The notes beneath the pieces were generated by a model. The model was given only the letters and a program-made list of their open reading frames with translations, was not told the DNA's origin and searched no databases. From contig NC_092811.1 in the NCBI RefSeq assembly GCF_040954645.1, positions 124,641,411 through 124,705,410 of the forward strand: a stretch of 64,000 bases of DNA. The letters are read 5' to 3'. Below are positions 1-10,757 of this stretch, one piece after another; position 1 is the first letter of the stretch, and the number at the start of each line of letters is the position of its first letter. The translations under genes were made by a program, and so were the position numbers. This stretch comes from Diabrotica undecimpunctata (Eukaryota; Arthropoda; Insecta; Coleoptera; Chrysomelidae).

Positions 1-183
1 GGGTCGCTCCAGTAAAAACAAACATGTCAAAATGGGGAAAAATAGACCAAGATAATGTGAACTGTGACTGTGGAGAAACACAGAATATGGAACATCTTCT
101 TACATGCAGAAACTGTCCTCCGATGTACCCTCGAAGATGTGTGGCTCGCCAACAAAGATGGAACCGACGTAGCCCGATACTAG
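1..183 (+). mobile_element. LINE ORF2 3' tail fragment
   Basis: Only the end of a non-LTR retrotransposon polymerase is present, entering from the window edge. A Cys/His motif, CDCGETQNMEHLLTCRNC, lies at about 60-115 and is the zinc-knuckle-like tail seen at the end of many insect LINE ORF2 proteins. After a one-base shift near 117 the reading LEDVWLANKDGTDVARY follows and ends at a TAG at 181-183, also typical of these tails. The frame shift marks it as dead. The clade cannot be fixed from so little sequence. Confidence 0.6.
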
Positions 184-949
184 GCCGAAATTTTATGAAT
201 GATATGTCCGGACACGATAAAAAAAACCCCAACTCTTTACAAATCTTTACCGACGCCTCTAAAACCCTAGATGGTCATGCTGCTGCTTACTATTCTCATG
301 AAAAAACTCTTACAGCATACACTTATCTACAACTTATCATACTTAATGCAGTATTGAAATTAAAGAAATTTATAAAACAAATCCCATTATACAAGCAATA
401 AAAAATGAATTAGAAATACTTCATTCCATGGAATAGGACACAGCTTTAATTTGGGTAGCACCGCATACTGGAATCTGGGAAAATGAAAATGCAGATCAAC
501 TAGCAACTACAAGCCGTATTATCCTAGAAGATACTACAAAAATTACAAAATATCCTTATAGTGGCATAAAACATTTGATTAAAGTTCATTACAATAATAT
601 TTGGCAAAATTACTGGGAAAATTCAGCAACCAAATTAAATCCAATATGCCCAAAGGTGAACAGCTCTTTGAATAATCCCACAAGTAGACGAGATCAAGTA
701 AATATAAACCGTTTAAGAATTGGTCATACTGCTGTCACACACAAATTTTTAATCAGTAAAGATCCACCACCAATTTACAACAACTGCTCCACGTCATTGA
801 TAGTGAAACACTTCCTGCTTGACTGTCCATATTTCCAAAATCAAAGAAGAATGTATGGAATTTCATACGTTCTCAAATTCATCGTGACAGATGAAAATTT
901 AAATGTATTAAATTATTTAAGAGATATAAAATTGTATTATACTATTTAA
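184..949 (+). pseudogene. I-type LINE: RNase H and CCHC tail, broken
   Basis: This is the 3' part of an I/R1-group LINE polymerase. The RNase H start IFTDASK is at about 243-262, and the last RNase H block reads WVAPHTGIWENENADQLA at 450-505 in a shifted frame. A frameshift near 390 and a TAG at about 433 separate the two. The reading then resumes at 575 and carries the post-RNase H tail with RIGHTAVTHKFL and a Cys-x2-Cys-like/His/Cys cluster ending in HFLLDCPYF, with a stop at 947-949. RNase H in such elements removes RNA from the RNA:DNA hybrid during target-primed reverse transcription. The copy is 5' truncated and not functional. A 3' untranslated remnant follows to about 1010. Confidence 0.75.
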
Positions 950-1183
950 TGTACATAATCATATTAAAACTATCTTAGATAAGGAAAGAGAGAGGACAGG
1001 TAACGTTCATTTAATAAACCTTCGAAAAGTGAAGCCAGTTTCGATGTTTTTTTTTTATTATAACTAATAAATTAACAATCAGAATAAAACAATGTATTCT
1101 ATAAGTTAATGTGATGAGTTTAGGTCCTGTCCCTTGGTTCTGGCGTGATGTGGTCCCCTCCAGTGAGAGAATCACGGGTCCAT

Positions 1184-2003
1184 GTTACTGGTCTGTTGGC
1201 CAACGTCGCTTTAGTCTTCTGATAACTTGATGTTGAGGTATTGCGGAAATTAATGGATTGGAGTGTGTTTACTTTTGAATGTATTTTAATTTCTTTTGCT
1301 GGTATACTTCTTTCACTGTTGAGATATTGAGATCCTCATAGATTCTTTGGTTGGTTACGTACCAGGGTGCATCAACAATTGCTCTTAAGATTTTTGATTG
1401 GCATCTTTCCATAATAGCAATATTAGATTTACTACTACAGCCCCACAGCTCTATGCCACATGTCCATATTGGTTTGATAACTGTTTTATAAATTAGAATT
1501 TTATTATTTAATGACAGCTTGGAGTTTTTTCCAATTAACCAATTGATTTCTTTTTGTCTTAGTTGTATTTGTTTTCTTTTTTTGGTGATGTGTTCTTTCC
1601 AACACAGGGTTTGGTCCAGGTGTAGCCCTAGGTATTTGGTTGTTTTAGTCCTGGGTATTTTCTCGTTGTTGATATATATTGGTGGTGGTGTTTCTCGTCG
1701 TAAAGTAAAAGTTACGTGGGTTGACTTGTTTTCATTTATTTTTATTTTCCATTGTTTTAGCCAGTTTTCAAGCTCAAACAAATAGTCTTGGAGTTGTTGT
1801 GTAGCTATGTTAATGTGTTTGTGACTTGTAAGTGCTACTGTGTCATCTGCAAATGTGCCAATTGTTACGTTATGTGATGTTGGTAGATCAGACGTATATA
1901 ATATATATAATAAAGGTCCCAGGACGCTTCCCTGTGGAATTCCCGCCTTAATGGGATGTTTCGATGTGACCGCATGTTTTGGTCCCCTTATGCTGCCCTC
2001 TTA
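1184..2003 (-). pseudogene. Jockey-type LINE reverse transcriptase, C-terminal part
   Basis: On the minus strand the frame reads [20 protein letters not shown] (RT block B) near 1950-1895, then FADDT, the catalytic block C, near 1855-1840, and then the thumb and C-terminal region down to 1269 with KYLGLHLDQTLCWKEHI and KPIWTCGIELWG. After a shift at about 1267 the usual Jockey ending LKRRWPTDQ is reached with a stop at about 1184. Upstream the frame hits stops near 2005, so the fingers/palm part and the endonuclease are lost. The domain order and the lack of RNase H fit the Jockey clade. It is a 5'-truncated dead copy. Confidence 0.8.
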
Positions 2004-2016
2004 CTACCTCTAGCAG

Positions 2017-2246
2017 ACTTACCAGGTCTACTGATTTTTCAGTAGATCTACTGATTTCAACTTCAATTTACTGATTTACTGAAATACTATATTGATCTAT
2101 TAAAAAATATGTAATGATAAGATCATGTTCAAAAAGTGATCATTATGTCAAGTGTTCAATAAAATTATAAATTAAAAAAAATCTATTTATTGATATATAT
2201 CCATTATTCTCAATCTACTGAAGAAATAAAATATGACCTGGCAACT
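2017..2246. mobile_element. MITE-like repeat with imperfect inverted ends
   Basis: The left end (2017-2054, containing TTACCAGGTC and then TTCAGTAGAT) is matched in inverted orientation by 2208-2246 (TTGCCAGGTC and TTCAGTAGAT on the minus strand). The repeats are imperfect, about 38 bp, and the interior holds several TACTGATT motifs but no reading frame. A short non-autonomous DNA transposon is the simplest reading. No clear target duplication could be seen, so the exact ends are uncertain. Confidence 0.4.
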
Positions 2247-2259
2247 TTCTGGTGCCGGT

Positions 2260-3185
2260 TGGTGCCAGTTTAGGCTTCAGTCAATTCCATACCATTACGC
2301 GTCTCCTCTCTTTCCTTATCTAAGAAAACTATAGTGTTTGTCATCCCACTGATAACCCTGCGTGAATGATGTGAAATAAGTGTTTAAAAAAAAACAAACA
2401 ATGTTATACCCATAAAAAGTATATTTATTTATCTTAATTATTAAATAAGAAAAAAAGGCGGTTAAAATATTATATTTTAATTTTTAAAACCAATAGAGAT
2501 TGATCTATACACGATATTTTCTTTTAAAACTGTTGAATACTATCTTCTATATAAATTAAAACCTTATTGGATGTGATATAAATTCGGGCAACATTTCACC
2601 CAGACTAATACCGATGTAGAGATAGGAGCGAGTGCGATAGTGTATACACAACCTTAAATTCTGGGATGAACCAAACCACAGAAATGGGACCAAACAAGTT
2701 GTAAAAGCAAACCTGGCCGCCGAAGCGAATTAGTATACACCGAGAAAAATAATACGGATCACAATAGAATTGTTAAACTATTGGGAAATTAGGAATCACC
2801 TTATTCGCAACAAGAAATTCCCTTGGCTGTCTTCAATATTCATGTGCGGACTGTCGACGATCTTCACGAACTTGTCATCACTGTCCAATTCGACGAATTA
2901 GTTTGTTAACAAATCGGGGTTTACGAATACTCCTGATTAATATTTTAACAGACAGAGCGATGACCCAAAACAATAAAATAGGTTGCATTCGGTTATGGCT
3001 TAGCGTAGAACGTAAAATGGACTAGTGTTTAACTAAATAAGAGACATGTCATGTTTCAGCGATTTTGTAAATTTTTAAATACCTCAGTAAATACCCCATC
3101 CGAATAACTCAAGCCAACGTTATTTGCACAAAGGGAAAGCATCCCTGTAAAAGTCTGTGGGACTAGAAACCTCAAATTATTTTAC
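2260..3185. other. No recognisable gene
   Basis: AT-rich sequence without a reading frame or motif I can name. Just before the LINE endonuclease at 3186 it may contain the decayed 5' region of that LINE, but translation gave nothing convincing. An inverted copy of the 3' UTR motif at about 968-990 (TTAGATAAGGAAAGAGAG) occurs here on the minus strand at about 2306-2323. Confidence 0.5.
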
Positions 3186-3500
3186 TGATGACAACTTTAG
3201 CTTGGTTCTGCTTAATATTCGTTCTATAAGATGTCAAATAGAAGAATTATTTTTGTTTCTACAGGAATTAGGATTTCCCTCGATAGTTGCAATTACAGAG
3301 CACTTACTTGAAGTAAACGAGCCTTTTTTCTAGAAAAGTATATCACAATTGCTCGGTGTGATCGTCCAAGTTCAGCTCATGGTGACACCCTAATTCTTTC
3401 TACAAATAATGATTTCTCACCGGTAACAAAATATAACTTTTTGTTGAAGAATTCTTTGAGTTTTTCTTAGTTTATTATAAGAATCTTAATCTATACATCG
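3186..3500 (+). pseudogene. LINE AP-endonuclease, N-terminal half
   Basis: Translation gives LVLLNIRSIRCQIEELFLF followed by PSIVAITEHLL, the first two conserved endonuclease blocks (the Asn of the NIRS motif and the Glu of ITEHW/L bind the metal in this fold). A stop near 3332 and a shift are followed by SSAHGDTLILSTNNDFSP in another frame. The domain nicks target DNA to prime reverse transcription. The other half lies beyond the DNA transposon at 6621. Confidence 0.7.
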
Positions 3501-3504
3501 GTAC

Positions 3505-3534
3505 CTCGGAGGTAAAGGACACTATGTCCATTTT
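3505..3534 (+). repeat. Left terminal inverted repeat of Sola-like element
   Basis: Thirty bases starting CTCGGAGGTAAAGG, matched by the inverse of 6591-6620 with one mismatch. It abuts the GTAC copy at 3501-3504. The sub-motif CACTATGTCC recurs internally at about 6377-6386, as expected for transposase binding sites. Confidence 0.8.
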
Positions 3535-3883
3535 CTTACTTTTTCAGGAGAGCAGTTTTAAAATTTTTTAAATTTGTAATCAGTAAATACTCAAAATGTT
3601 TCTTATATTTAACCAAGATTAATATATTATTAATGTGGTGTGTATAATCGTCTTTCATTCCATGAAGTTTTATATACCTGAGGTTTACCGTTCATTATTT
3701 AAAAATTTTTTTAAAATGTGTAGTTGGACATACTTCTAACAACTTTTTTTAAATAATGTGACATTGCATGTTAAGGTCTTTATGAAATAAACAATACAAA
3801 CACATTAAACAGCCTATACTATTATTTTATTAGAGGTAAATATTATAATTAAGTAAAATTATAGACGACAAGTTTCAAAATTG

Positions 3884-5763
3884 TTAAAGATGCTCCATAT
3901 CATCTTCATCTTCTTGTGGGCAATCGTTTGTAGCTACGTCGCTATGTGTTAAATTTTGGTAAAACGCATGACAAACTGACGGAACAAAAGGCAGTAGTGC
4001 AATTAAGTCATTGTACTTTTGTTTTGTGATTGGTAATGGGATTACTGAGACTTGATTTAATTGGGCTGGAAACGTTACTTGCTGTCTTCGATACCTCATG
4101 AAGTCCACTTCATACATATTTTGATTATTGAAATCGATCTTATAAAAGAACTTTCCAATGTGTTCTTGTTGGACTTGTAGGAAAACACATGTTGACAGTA
4201 GAACAGGATCTTTATTAACATTTTTTTTTCTACTGACAAAAGGAGGATTAGATGACAATTTCTTATCGAACAGCGTTTTGAAGTTTTTGAAATCTGCAAG
4301 TTCCATATTGTGCACTGTGTATTTACCTGGTGTTTGCCTAACTAGTTGTTGCCAGTCCCATGGTGTTAAAATGGTCAAATTGGAGAGTTTCTTCCTTTTT
4401 CTTTCGATTAAAGCATGAACAGTGTCTGCTTCCATATGTGTGTGCCCTTTCAGTAAACACTTTTGAGTGATCATCTTTATTTGCAGTATCCAAAAATAGC
4501 ACATTATAATAATATTTATTATATAATAGCACTTATATTATATTTTTATTTTGTCCATAGCAATTATCGATCCAAAGAGTGATGTCCTCTACTTGACTAC
4601 CTGGAATTGTATTGTCAGCCCATTTCAAAATTGACGAGGCAATTTCATTTGCATCTCGGGCCCCTTTCGATTCGTCTCACATTATACATTGTACAGAAGA
4701 ATCACTGGCATCATGTAATGTAAAATTTAATATCCAAAGCTTTCTTTTGTTGAAACTAATACAATTGTTTGTTAGTGGTAAAGGCAAACATTTTTGCAAA
4801 TCACCAGATAGTACTTTGTATTTTGGTGACTCTTTAGCTATTATAAAGTCCAATTGTTTTAAGTTATACCGAGTTTTATATTCAATTAGGTGAGCATCAT
4901 GATCAGCCTGTACACTGGTTAGTTCATCTGCAGAAAGATTATTTTTTAATTGAGCGGTGAATGTACTGCATGTATCGCAAATGTCTCTTTCGGGCGGTTT
5001 AAACGACAACTTGAAGTCTTTGGCTCAATTTTTTTCAACATATTTACTACTACTAAATTAGATATACAAAGTGTGTTTAAAAACATAACCTTGCACACCT
5101 TCAATAGCTAATTATCCACTGTAAAATGGTAGTGTAGTGTATTATTTTTAGATTTGGTAGAATTTAGATCTTTTTTTCTTGATCGAAGAGTAGGTTGGAT
5201 GTCGATACATGAGAAGATAAATTGCTTTTTAAGATCTGAAACGTTTGTCTCAGTCCAGTATGAGTTGAAAATTTTTTGTCTTTCGTATTCTGGCAATCTT
5301 TTAGACCATTTCATGTGACACATGCAAGGAGGCTTTAACATTTTTGCAGACATGTCTTTTCCTCTTTTACTGAGATACTCTTTCCCACCAGCTATTTTTC
5401 GTTTGCGAACATTACATGCCCAATTTTGTTCATTTACTTCACGTTTTTTACCTTTTTGTTTGCACTTAGTTATATTTTGTACCTTTCTTTTAACACTTTT
5501 CTCTTCTTCTAAAATAACTTCATTATGTTCATTGAAGTTGCCTGCATCACTGCTTAGGGATAAATCGTCCTGAAGAAGATTTTTTTTATTGCCCCACTAA
5601 TCGTAGGAGTAATTATAGCTTTCTCTTTTACCTTTGTTTTCGCTGGTTTACTTATACGTCTCATATCATTGTCGTCCGATTCTGAGCTTTCACCACTTAC
5701 AGGCTCATAGAGTTTATCAATATCCGAATTTTCATCTCCAAACAAATTATCATTTTTGTCCAC
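3884..5763 (-). pseudogene. Sola-like DDE transposase, frameshifted
   Basis: Read on the minus strand, the protein begins with an acidic MDKNDNLFGDENSDID segment (5763 downward), then a Cys-containing block PPCMCHMKW (about 5320), a second Cys block RDICDTCSTF (about 4985), KVLSGDLQKCLPLPLT (about 4820), ANEIASSILKWAD (about 4640), ITLWIDNCYGQNKN (about 4600-4555), GHTHMEADTVHALIERKRKK (about 4440) and TPWDWQQL (about 4360), with a stop at 3884. The Asp of WIDNC and the GHTHMEAD block are probably catalytic. This block order matches a widespread family of uncharacterised insect proteins. Several frameshifts and stops, for instance after GQNKN, make this copy inactive. Confidence 0.7.
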
Positions 5764-6418
5764 TTCTTTCTTATAACGAATATATTATATCAAACCAGCT
5801 AAAAGAAGGACTTGAATCGTATTTTATTATAATTTATGAAAATATTTCAATTAAATAATGTTAAAAAATAAAAAAATTAGACATGACTTTAAATTATTAT
5901 GTTTAATTTCAAATTGAGAGCTGTCATTCGTTTCTCGTAAAGTGTAGCACAAAACTGTATTGAGTTGTGGCATACTAGAATAAATAAAACACACTGAAAA
6001 AATTAAAAATTTAATTTGAAATTAATACAAAATGAATAACTTTTACAGTGAACAAGTGTGGAATTTAAATATATGTATTATAATTCGAAACTGCTGAAAT
6101 AATAGTATTTTGTCATATCTCCATTATTAAAAAATTCTTCAAACATTTTGGACATTAACTCAACCATCTCTCTGGTTATTAAATTTATTAGATACCGTAT
6201 TTGTTGTTAATAATAAAAATAATATTTATCTAAACACATTTTTAAACGTTATTTTTTTTATTTAGATTAAGTGCAATTCCGTTATCTGTGATGGCAACAA
6301 TGAATTGTTTCACAAACCATTGTCTCCAGTGGTTATGCCATTTTTATATGACGGGAAGTGTACAAGGGTACATAACACTATGTCCGGATGATAAATGACG
6401 GTGCACACATATAGTAAA

Positions 6419-6454
6419 GGTAAACAACACCAAGTCCACATGGTGTTGTTTACC
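6419..6454. repeat. Perfect 14-bp hairpin inside the Sola-like element
   Basis: Arms GGTAAACAACACCA (6419-6432) and its exact inverse (6441-6454) surround an 8-base loop. The arms start with GGTAAA like the terminal repeat, and the following sequence repeats the loop theme (AGTGGACTTGGTGTT at about 6466). It lies about 140 bp from the right end, where subterminal transposase sites would be expected. Confidence 0.75.
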
Positions 6455-6590
6455 TCTGACTGGAAGTGGACTTGGTGTTTATTAAAAAGTCGGTAACTTG
6501 CCGCAAAATTGTCTCTGGACATATTATGCTTTACCCATGTGTAGAGCCAGAAAAGTTATATTCAAAAGTGCAATAATCTAAATTTCGATA

Positions 6591-6620
6591 AAAATGGACA
6601 TAGTGTCCTTTACCTCCGGG
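6591..6620 (-). repeat. Right terminal inverted repeat of Sola-like element
   Basis: Inverse partner of 3505-3534, reading on the minus strand CCCGGAGGTAAAGG and onward. It is followed by the second GTAC copy at 6621-6624. Confidence 0.8.
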
Positions 6621-6624
6621 GTAC

Positions 6625-6965
6625 ACACATTCTTTGCATATATAGATCACCTGACTCTTCCACGGAACTATTTTTTCAGAACCTGCTAAGTTTGTTTGAT
6701 GACCTGCCATTCTAACAGCTGAAAAAATCTATGCGGTGATTTCAATATTAATTAAGCTGTTGCTTGTGCTACCCAACTGTCTTTGGTCAATATACTCCAA
6801 TCGTATGGTTTCACAATGTACGTTAATTCTGTTACAAGAATGACTAAAACAACATCTGCCATAATCGATTATATTGTCTCAGATTTCTTACCCCTTCATG
6901 TACGCTCTATAATTATTAATGAAGGACTTTCTGACCGTGAAGCAGTATATAGCAATAGTATATAG
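6625..6965 (+). pseudogene. LINE AP-endonuclease, C-terminal half
   Basis: The frame opens with ILCIYRSPDSSTELFFQNLL, continues with GDFNIN at about 6735-6750 (the metal-binding Asp/Asn block) and, in the frame from 6783, ends with the region FTMYVNSVTRMTKTTSAIID. It continues the domain started at 3186. Frame breaks near 6700 and 6760 are visible. The SDH block normally near the end is altered to LSDREAV. Confidence 0.65.
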
Positions 6966-6999
6966 CAGTATATAAGTCTAGTACTCTTACCAAACCCTC

Positions 7000-8264
7000 C
7001 TTGAAAACCCGACGTCTAGGCAGGATTTTTTCCGCTCAGAACTTTTACAAATTTCAAAACTTATGCTTGACTTCTGGGTGGCACTTTCCGTCTGTGGACG
7101 TGGACTATAATTTCAATAATGTTTTAAATAGCCTCGTCTGTATTTCCAATAAGGCATATTCTTTAATAACAATTAAGTGAAAACATTACAAACCCTGGAC
7201 TACCAAAGGTATCCACATATCAGCCAAGAATATGCGTTCACTACTGTACTTCAAGAAATTTACTACCAACATCTCTGTCACTGAATATATCACCAAGTAC
7301 AGAGGAACCTATCTAAAACTTACCAAAAACAGCTAAAAAAGATTACTATCAAAATTATCTGGGAAGCTCTAAAAGTGATGCAAAAGAAACTTGGTCCATA
7401 ATAAAAGATCTTCAAAATAATACTAACACAGCTCAAACATTTTTTCTTCCAAATCTTGAACATCTAAATAAATACTTTGTTAATGTGAGTAAAAATATAA
7501 CATCAACTATTTTACCACAACAAGATCTCATTTCCTATCTCCCCAATTCAAAAAGGTCTCGAATTCATTCTTTATAAGACAGTTGATAAATCTAAATTAA
7601 TCCAAACAATCAATAATATCAAAAGAAAATCTTCCCATAGTACTGATGGACTAGCCATAAAAAATTTCTTAAATCTCCCAAAAAATGTGTTGGAAGTCCT
7701 GGTCTCATTAATTAATATTTTCTTTGAAAAAGGTACATTTTCAGAGTGCCTTAAAACAGCTATTATTATTCCCCTTTATAACGTTGGTGAAAAATCGAAT
7801 GCCTGCAACTCTAGACCTATTGCTTCATTACCGAATACAAAATTATTAAGAGGCTTATAAAAACCCGACTTTATCCTTGAAAACAACATTTTATCACACA
7901 ATTAGTTCGGCTTTTATCTAATAAGTGTACTAGTATTCTGTAATACATGAGGTTTACCAGGCATTAAACAATAATCTTTACACTGCCACTGTTTTTTGTA
8001 AGTATGCCAAAGCTTTTGATTGTGTAAATCACATTTTATTAAAAAAATTAAATTTCTACGGAATTCGAGGTATTTCAATGTTACTTGAGGAATAGAAAAC
8101 AACTGGTTAGAGCAAATAATACTGACTCCAGTCACAAAAATATTGTATGTAAAGTACCACAAGGTTCAGTGTTGGGCCCTCTACTTTTCCTTATCTTTGT
8201 AAATGACGATGTCAGTATCAAATTGAGAAACTCTAATATTAACTATCTTCGTGCAACTATAACT
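7000..8264 (+). pseudogene. CR1/Jockey-like LINE linker and reverse transcriptase
   Basis: The linker reads PWTTKGIHISAKNMRSLLYF near 7195-7255, then KSSHSTDGLAIKNFL and AIIIPLY around 7630-7780 (RT block 1), SRPIASLP, a frame-shifted NQFGF region near 7900, and block B as [19 protein letters not shown] at 8153-8212. The catalytic Y/FADD box is not reached because a minus-strand LINE begins at 8265. At least six frame changes are needed, so the copy is long dead. The closest relative in the window is the minus-strand copy at 56384-56893. Confidence 0.7.
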
Positions 8265-10440
8265 ATTGATCTTCTTCTTCTTCTACGGCACTACAGACCA
8301 AATTGAACCTTGGTATCCTTTATTCTTTGCCTCCATCCTTGCTTGTCTGTGGCTAATCTTCTCTATATACGGACTCCTAAAAGGACTTGTGCGTCGCTGT
8401 TTACTGTATCTTCCCAGCGCTTTCTTGGCTTTCCAACCGATCTTTTTCCCTGTATTCTAGCATTTAGTGCTCTTTTTGGTAGCCTATCCTCTCCCATTCT
8501 TATCACATGTCCGGCCCATTGCAATCTTTGTATTCTAATGAAGTGGCACTTCCTTATAAAGTTGATAAAGCTCGTTGTATCGACTTCTGAAGATTCCGTT
8601 TTCTCTCTCAGGTCCTAGTATTCTCCTCAGTACTTCTCTTTCAAATTTGTCGAGTTTGCTTTTGGATACTTCTTTCAGTGTATGTTTCCTGTGCTCCTGT
8701 TGATGTTCTAGTCATAATATTAATATCATCGGTATAAGCGTCCAGCTGAACCGTTCGGTTGGTCAGTAGGTTTCCTTGTCCAGTTTGCATTTGCCTAACC
8801 GCATATTTTAGTGCCAGGTTAAACAAAGTTGGGGCTAGCCCATTCTGCTAGCACTGTCTGGTAGTTTTGTATTCGTACATATGCCTAAGTTTCACACATT
8901 GTGGCTTTAATGAGTCTAATTAGCTTATGTGGTATTGCTAATTCAGCCAATATATTGTAGAGTTTGTTCCTTTTGACTGAGTCGCCTGTTTGAAATCTAC
9001 AAACACGTTGTAAACATCAATGTCATGTTCCCATGATTTACTCAAGATCTGTTTGACCGTAAATATTTGATTCAGTGTCGATCTTCCCCGTCGAAAGTGC
9101 ATTTGATACTCTCCAATAATATTTTATACTAGACGTTGGAGCCGCTGGTTTATAATATACGTGAGGACTTTATATGCTGTACATAGTAGAGAAATTCCAC
9201 GGTTGTTTTTGCACTGGAGTTTGTCTCTTTTTTTATAGATCGGGCATACTATACTTTTCTTCCAGTCGTCGGGTATTTTCTCTTCTTGCCATATGTCTTT
9301 GATGAGCGCGTGGATGTGACTTGCTAGGTGGTCGCCACCTATCTTATATAATTCATTCTGCTGGTATTTCGTCAACTCCCAAGGCTTGTTTTTCTGGGCC
9401 TTAATAGCTTCGAGAACTTCCTATATTGTTGGAGCTTCTACTCCATTCTCTACTTCATTGTCTTCTACGTAGTTCGTACCCATTTTATCTTCCATGTCTA
9501 CTTTGTATCAAGTAGGATCTGAAAATAATGCTTCTAGGTTTCTGTGACTTTCTGTTGGTTACTGATTATTTGCCCATTTTCATCTTTACATAGACTTGTT
9601 TGAGGTTTATACCGACTTTTTTAGGTATTCGTGATCCCCTCTAATTTCCTTGTTTTTGAAATTTTCTTTCATTTTTTCTATTTGTCCATTTTCATAGGCT
9701 CTTTTCTTATTTCTACATATCTTGTTTGCTTTCCGTCTTGCGACTTCAAATGATGTTCGTCTTTCCCGTGTTCTTCTTATTATATACATTTTGTGTGCTT
9801 TATTACTTTCCTTGTCTGCACTCGTCATCGAAAGACGCTCCTCTTCTCTCGTCTTTTTCTTGTTTTCCAGGGTGGACGCTGCCGATGTCAGTACTGCTGT
9901 TTTGATATTATTCCATTTGCCCTCTATAGAGTGCAGTTCTAGCGTCCTTAACTCATTTGCGACTTCTTCTTCGAATTTTTCTTTACACTCCTGAATCTTT
10001 AGTTTTTCCAGGTCCAGTTTGTTTGTTCTTTGTTGCCTTTCGTTTCTTTCTTTGTTAACTCTGCATCTAAATTTGATTTGGAATAAAAGATGGTCTGATC
10101 GATAGCATGCTCTTCGTCGTTTTCTCACATCTGAAATACTACCGACTTCCCTTTTGTCTATCAGCACATGGTCGATTTGATTGGTTGTGGTTCCATCTGG
10201 TGAAATCCATGTCATTTTGTGTATATCTTTATGTGGGAAGCATGTGAAACTTATAAACATGTTTTTACTGGTGGCAAAATTGGTCAAAAACTCCCCATGC
10301 TCGCTTGTTTCATTGCGCGGTGCGTGTTTTCATTTTTGGGCGCATTGTCATACACCATCTTCAGCTGTTGGTAGAAGCTTTCCTTTGTATATTGTTCTTG
10401 TTCTTCTGTTTGGCAGTGAACGTTTTATCATTGTTGGGTT
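8265..10440 (-). pseudogene. RTE-like endonuclease and reverse transcriptase, degenerate
   Basis: From 10440 downward on the minus strand: endonuclease middle (TIYKGKLLPTAEDGV), then an open stretch 10287-9607 with NIHKM-like TWISPDGTTTNQIDHVLID and YRSDHLLFQIK, which is the DQIDHxLI and SDH ending of RTE-type endonucleases, then a basic linker. The reverse transcriptase begins at 9375 (KIPDDWKKSIVCPIYKK, NNRGISLLCTAYKVL), continues through LDAYTDDINIM (8760-8725, block C altered from YADD to YTDD), and ends with ATDKQGWRQRIKD near 8320. Multiple frameshifts and stops are present. Confidence 0.75.
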
Positions 10441-10515
10441 GAAGAAGTGAGTGCAAATTCTTAACTTGTATATCCTTTCACTGACTGCCTGGAAGTATAT
10501 GATTTTTGACTTAAA

Positions 10516-10523
10516 ATCATTAT
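10516..10523. repeat. Left 8-bp target duplication of hAT element
   Basis: ATCATTAT directly before the inverted end; the identical octamer is at 13414-13421. Eight base pairs is the hallmark duplication of the hAT superfamily. Confidence 0.9.
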
Positions 10524-10757
10524 TAGACTTCGGCAAATATGCAAATAAAAATGTAGAAAATATGCGCATAAATATGCACGTGTTTACCCGAAAATATGCA
10601 AATATTTTACAAAATATGCATACAAATAAATAAAAAAATCGTAAAATAGTAACAATTTTATTTAAAAAAAAAAGTGTACATAACTAAATATTTCCTACTA
10701 TTCATTAAGATTTACATTTATTTTAAGTAACTACATCATTTTTAAGTATGAATAAAC

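Larger units (their letters stand above)
3505..6620 (-). mobile_element. Sola-like DNA transposon with 30-bp inverted ends
   Basis: The ends 3505-3534 and 6591-6620 are inverted repeats of 30 bp with a single mismatch at the second base; both contain GGTAAAGGACACTATGTCC. GTAC flanks the element on both sides (3501-3504 and 6621-6624), and deleting the element with one GTAC restores the host LINE reading frame. The interior carries a broken transposase on the minus strand. A 4-bp duplication together with a transposase of the D-x-C-x-GQNKN type fits the Sola group as I remember it from the repeat literature, though I cannot run the comparison. Because GTAC is itself palindromic, the true end could lie within it. 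Confidence 0.7.
3186..8264 (+). mobile_element. CR1/Jockey-like LINE, interrupted by a DNA transposon
   Basis: Three segments form one element. The endonuclease starts at 3186-3500 (LVLLNIRSIRCQIEELFLF, ITEHLL). It resumes at 6621 (ILCIYRSPDSS, then FTMYVNSVTR and IDYIVSDF to about 6965). The linker and reverse transcriptase run from about 7000 to 8264 (KTAIIIPLY, then in shifted frames FCDYAKAFDCVNH-like and [12 protein letters not shown] block B at 8155-8195). Joining position 3504 to 6625 gives an uninterrupted reading through the IYRSPDSS block, so 3505-6620 plus one GTAC is a later insertion. Many frame breaks show the LINE is old. Its 3' end is replaced at 8265 by a minus-strand RTE-like LINE. 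A relative is at 52404-56913. Confidence 0.75.

Noticed and set aside
4158..4418. Plus-strand frame inside the Sola-like element
   Set aside because: It lies opposite recognisable transposase blocks on the minus strand and has no motif of its own.
8265..10440. Possible host gene related to craniofacial development protein 2
   Set aside because: Automatic annotation often gives this name to RTE-type LINE endonucleases; the following reverse transcriptase blocks show that it is a LINE.
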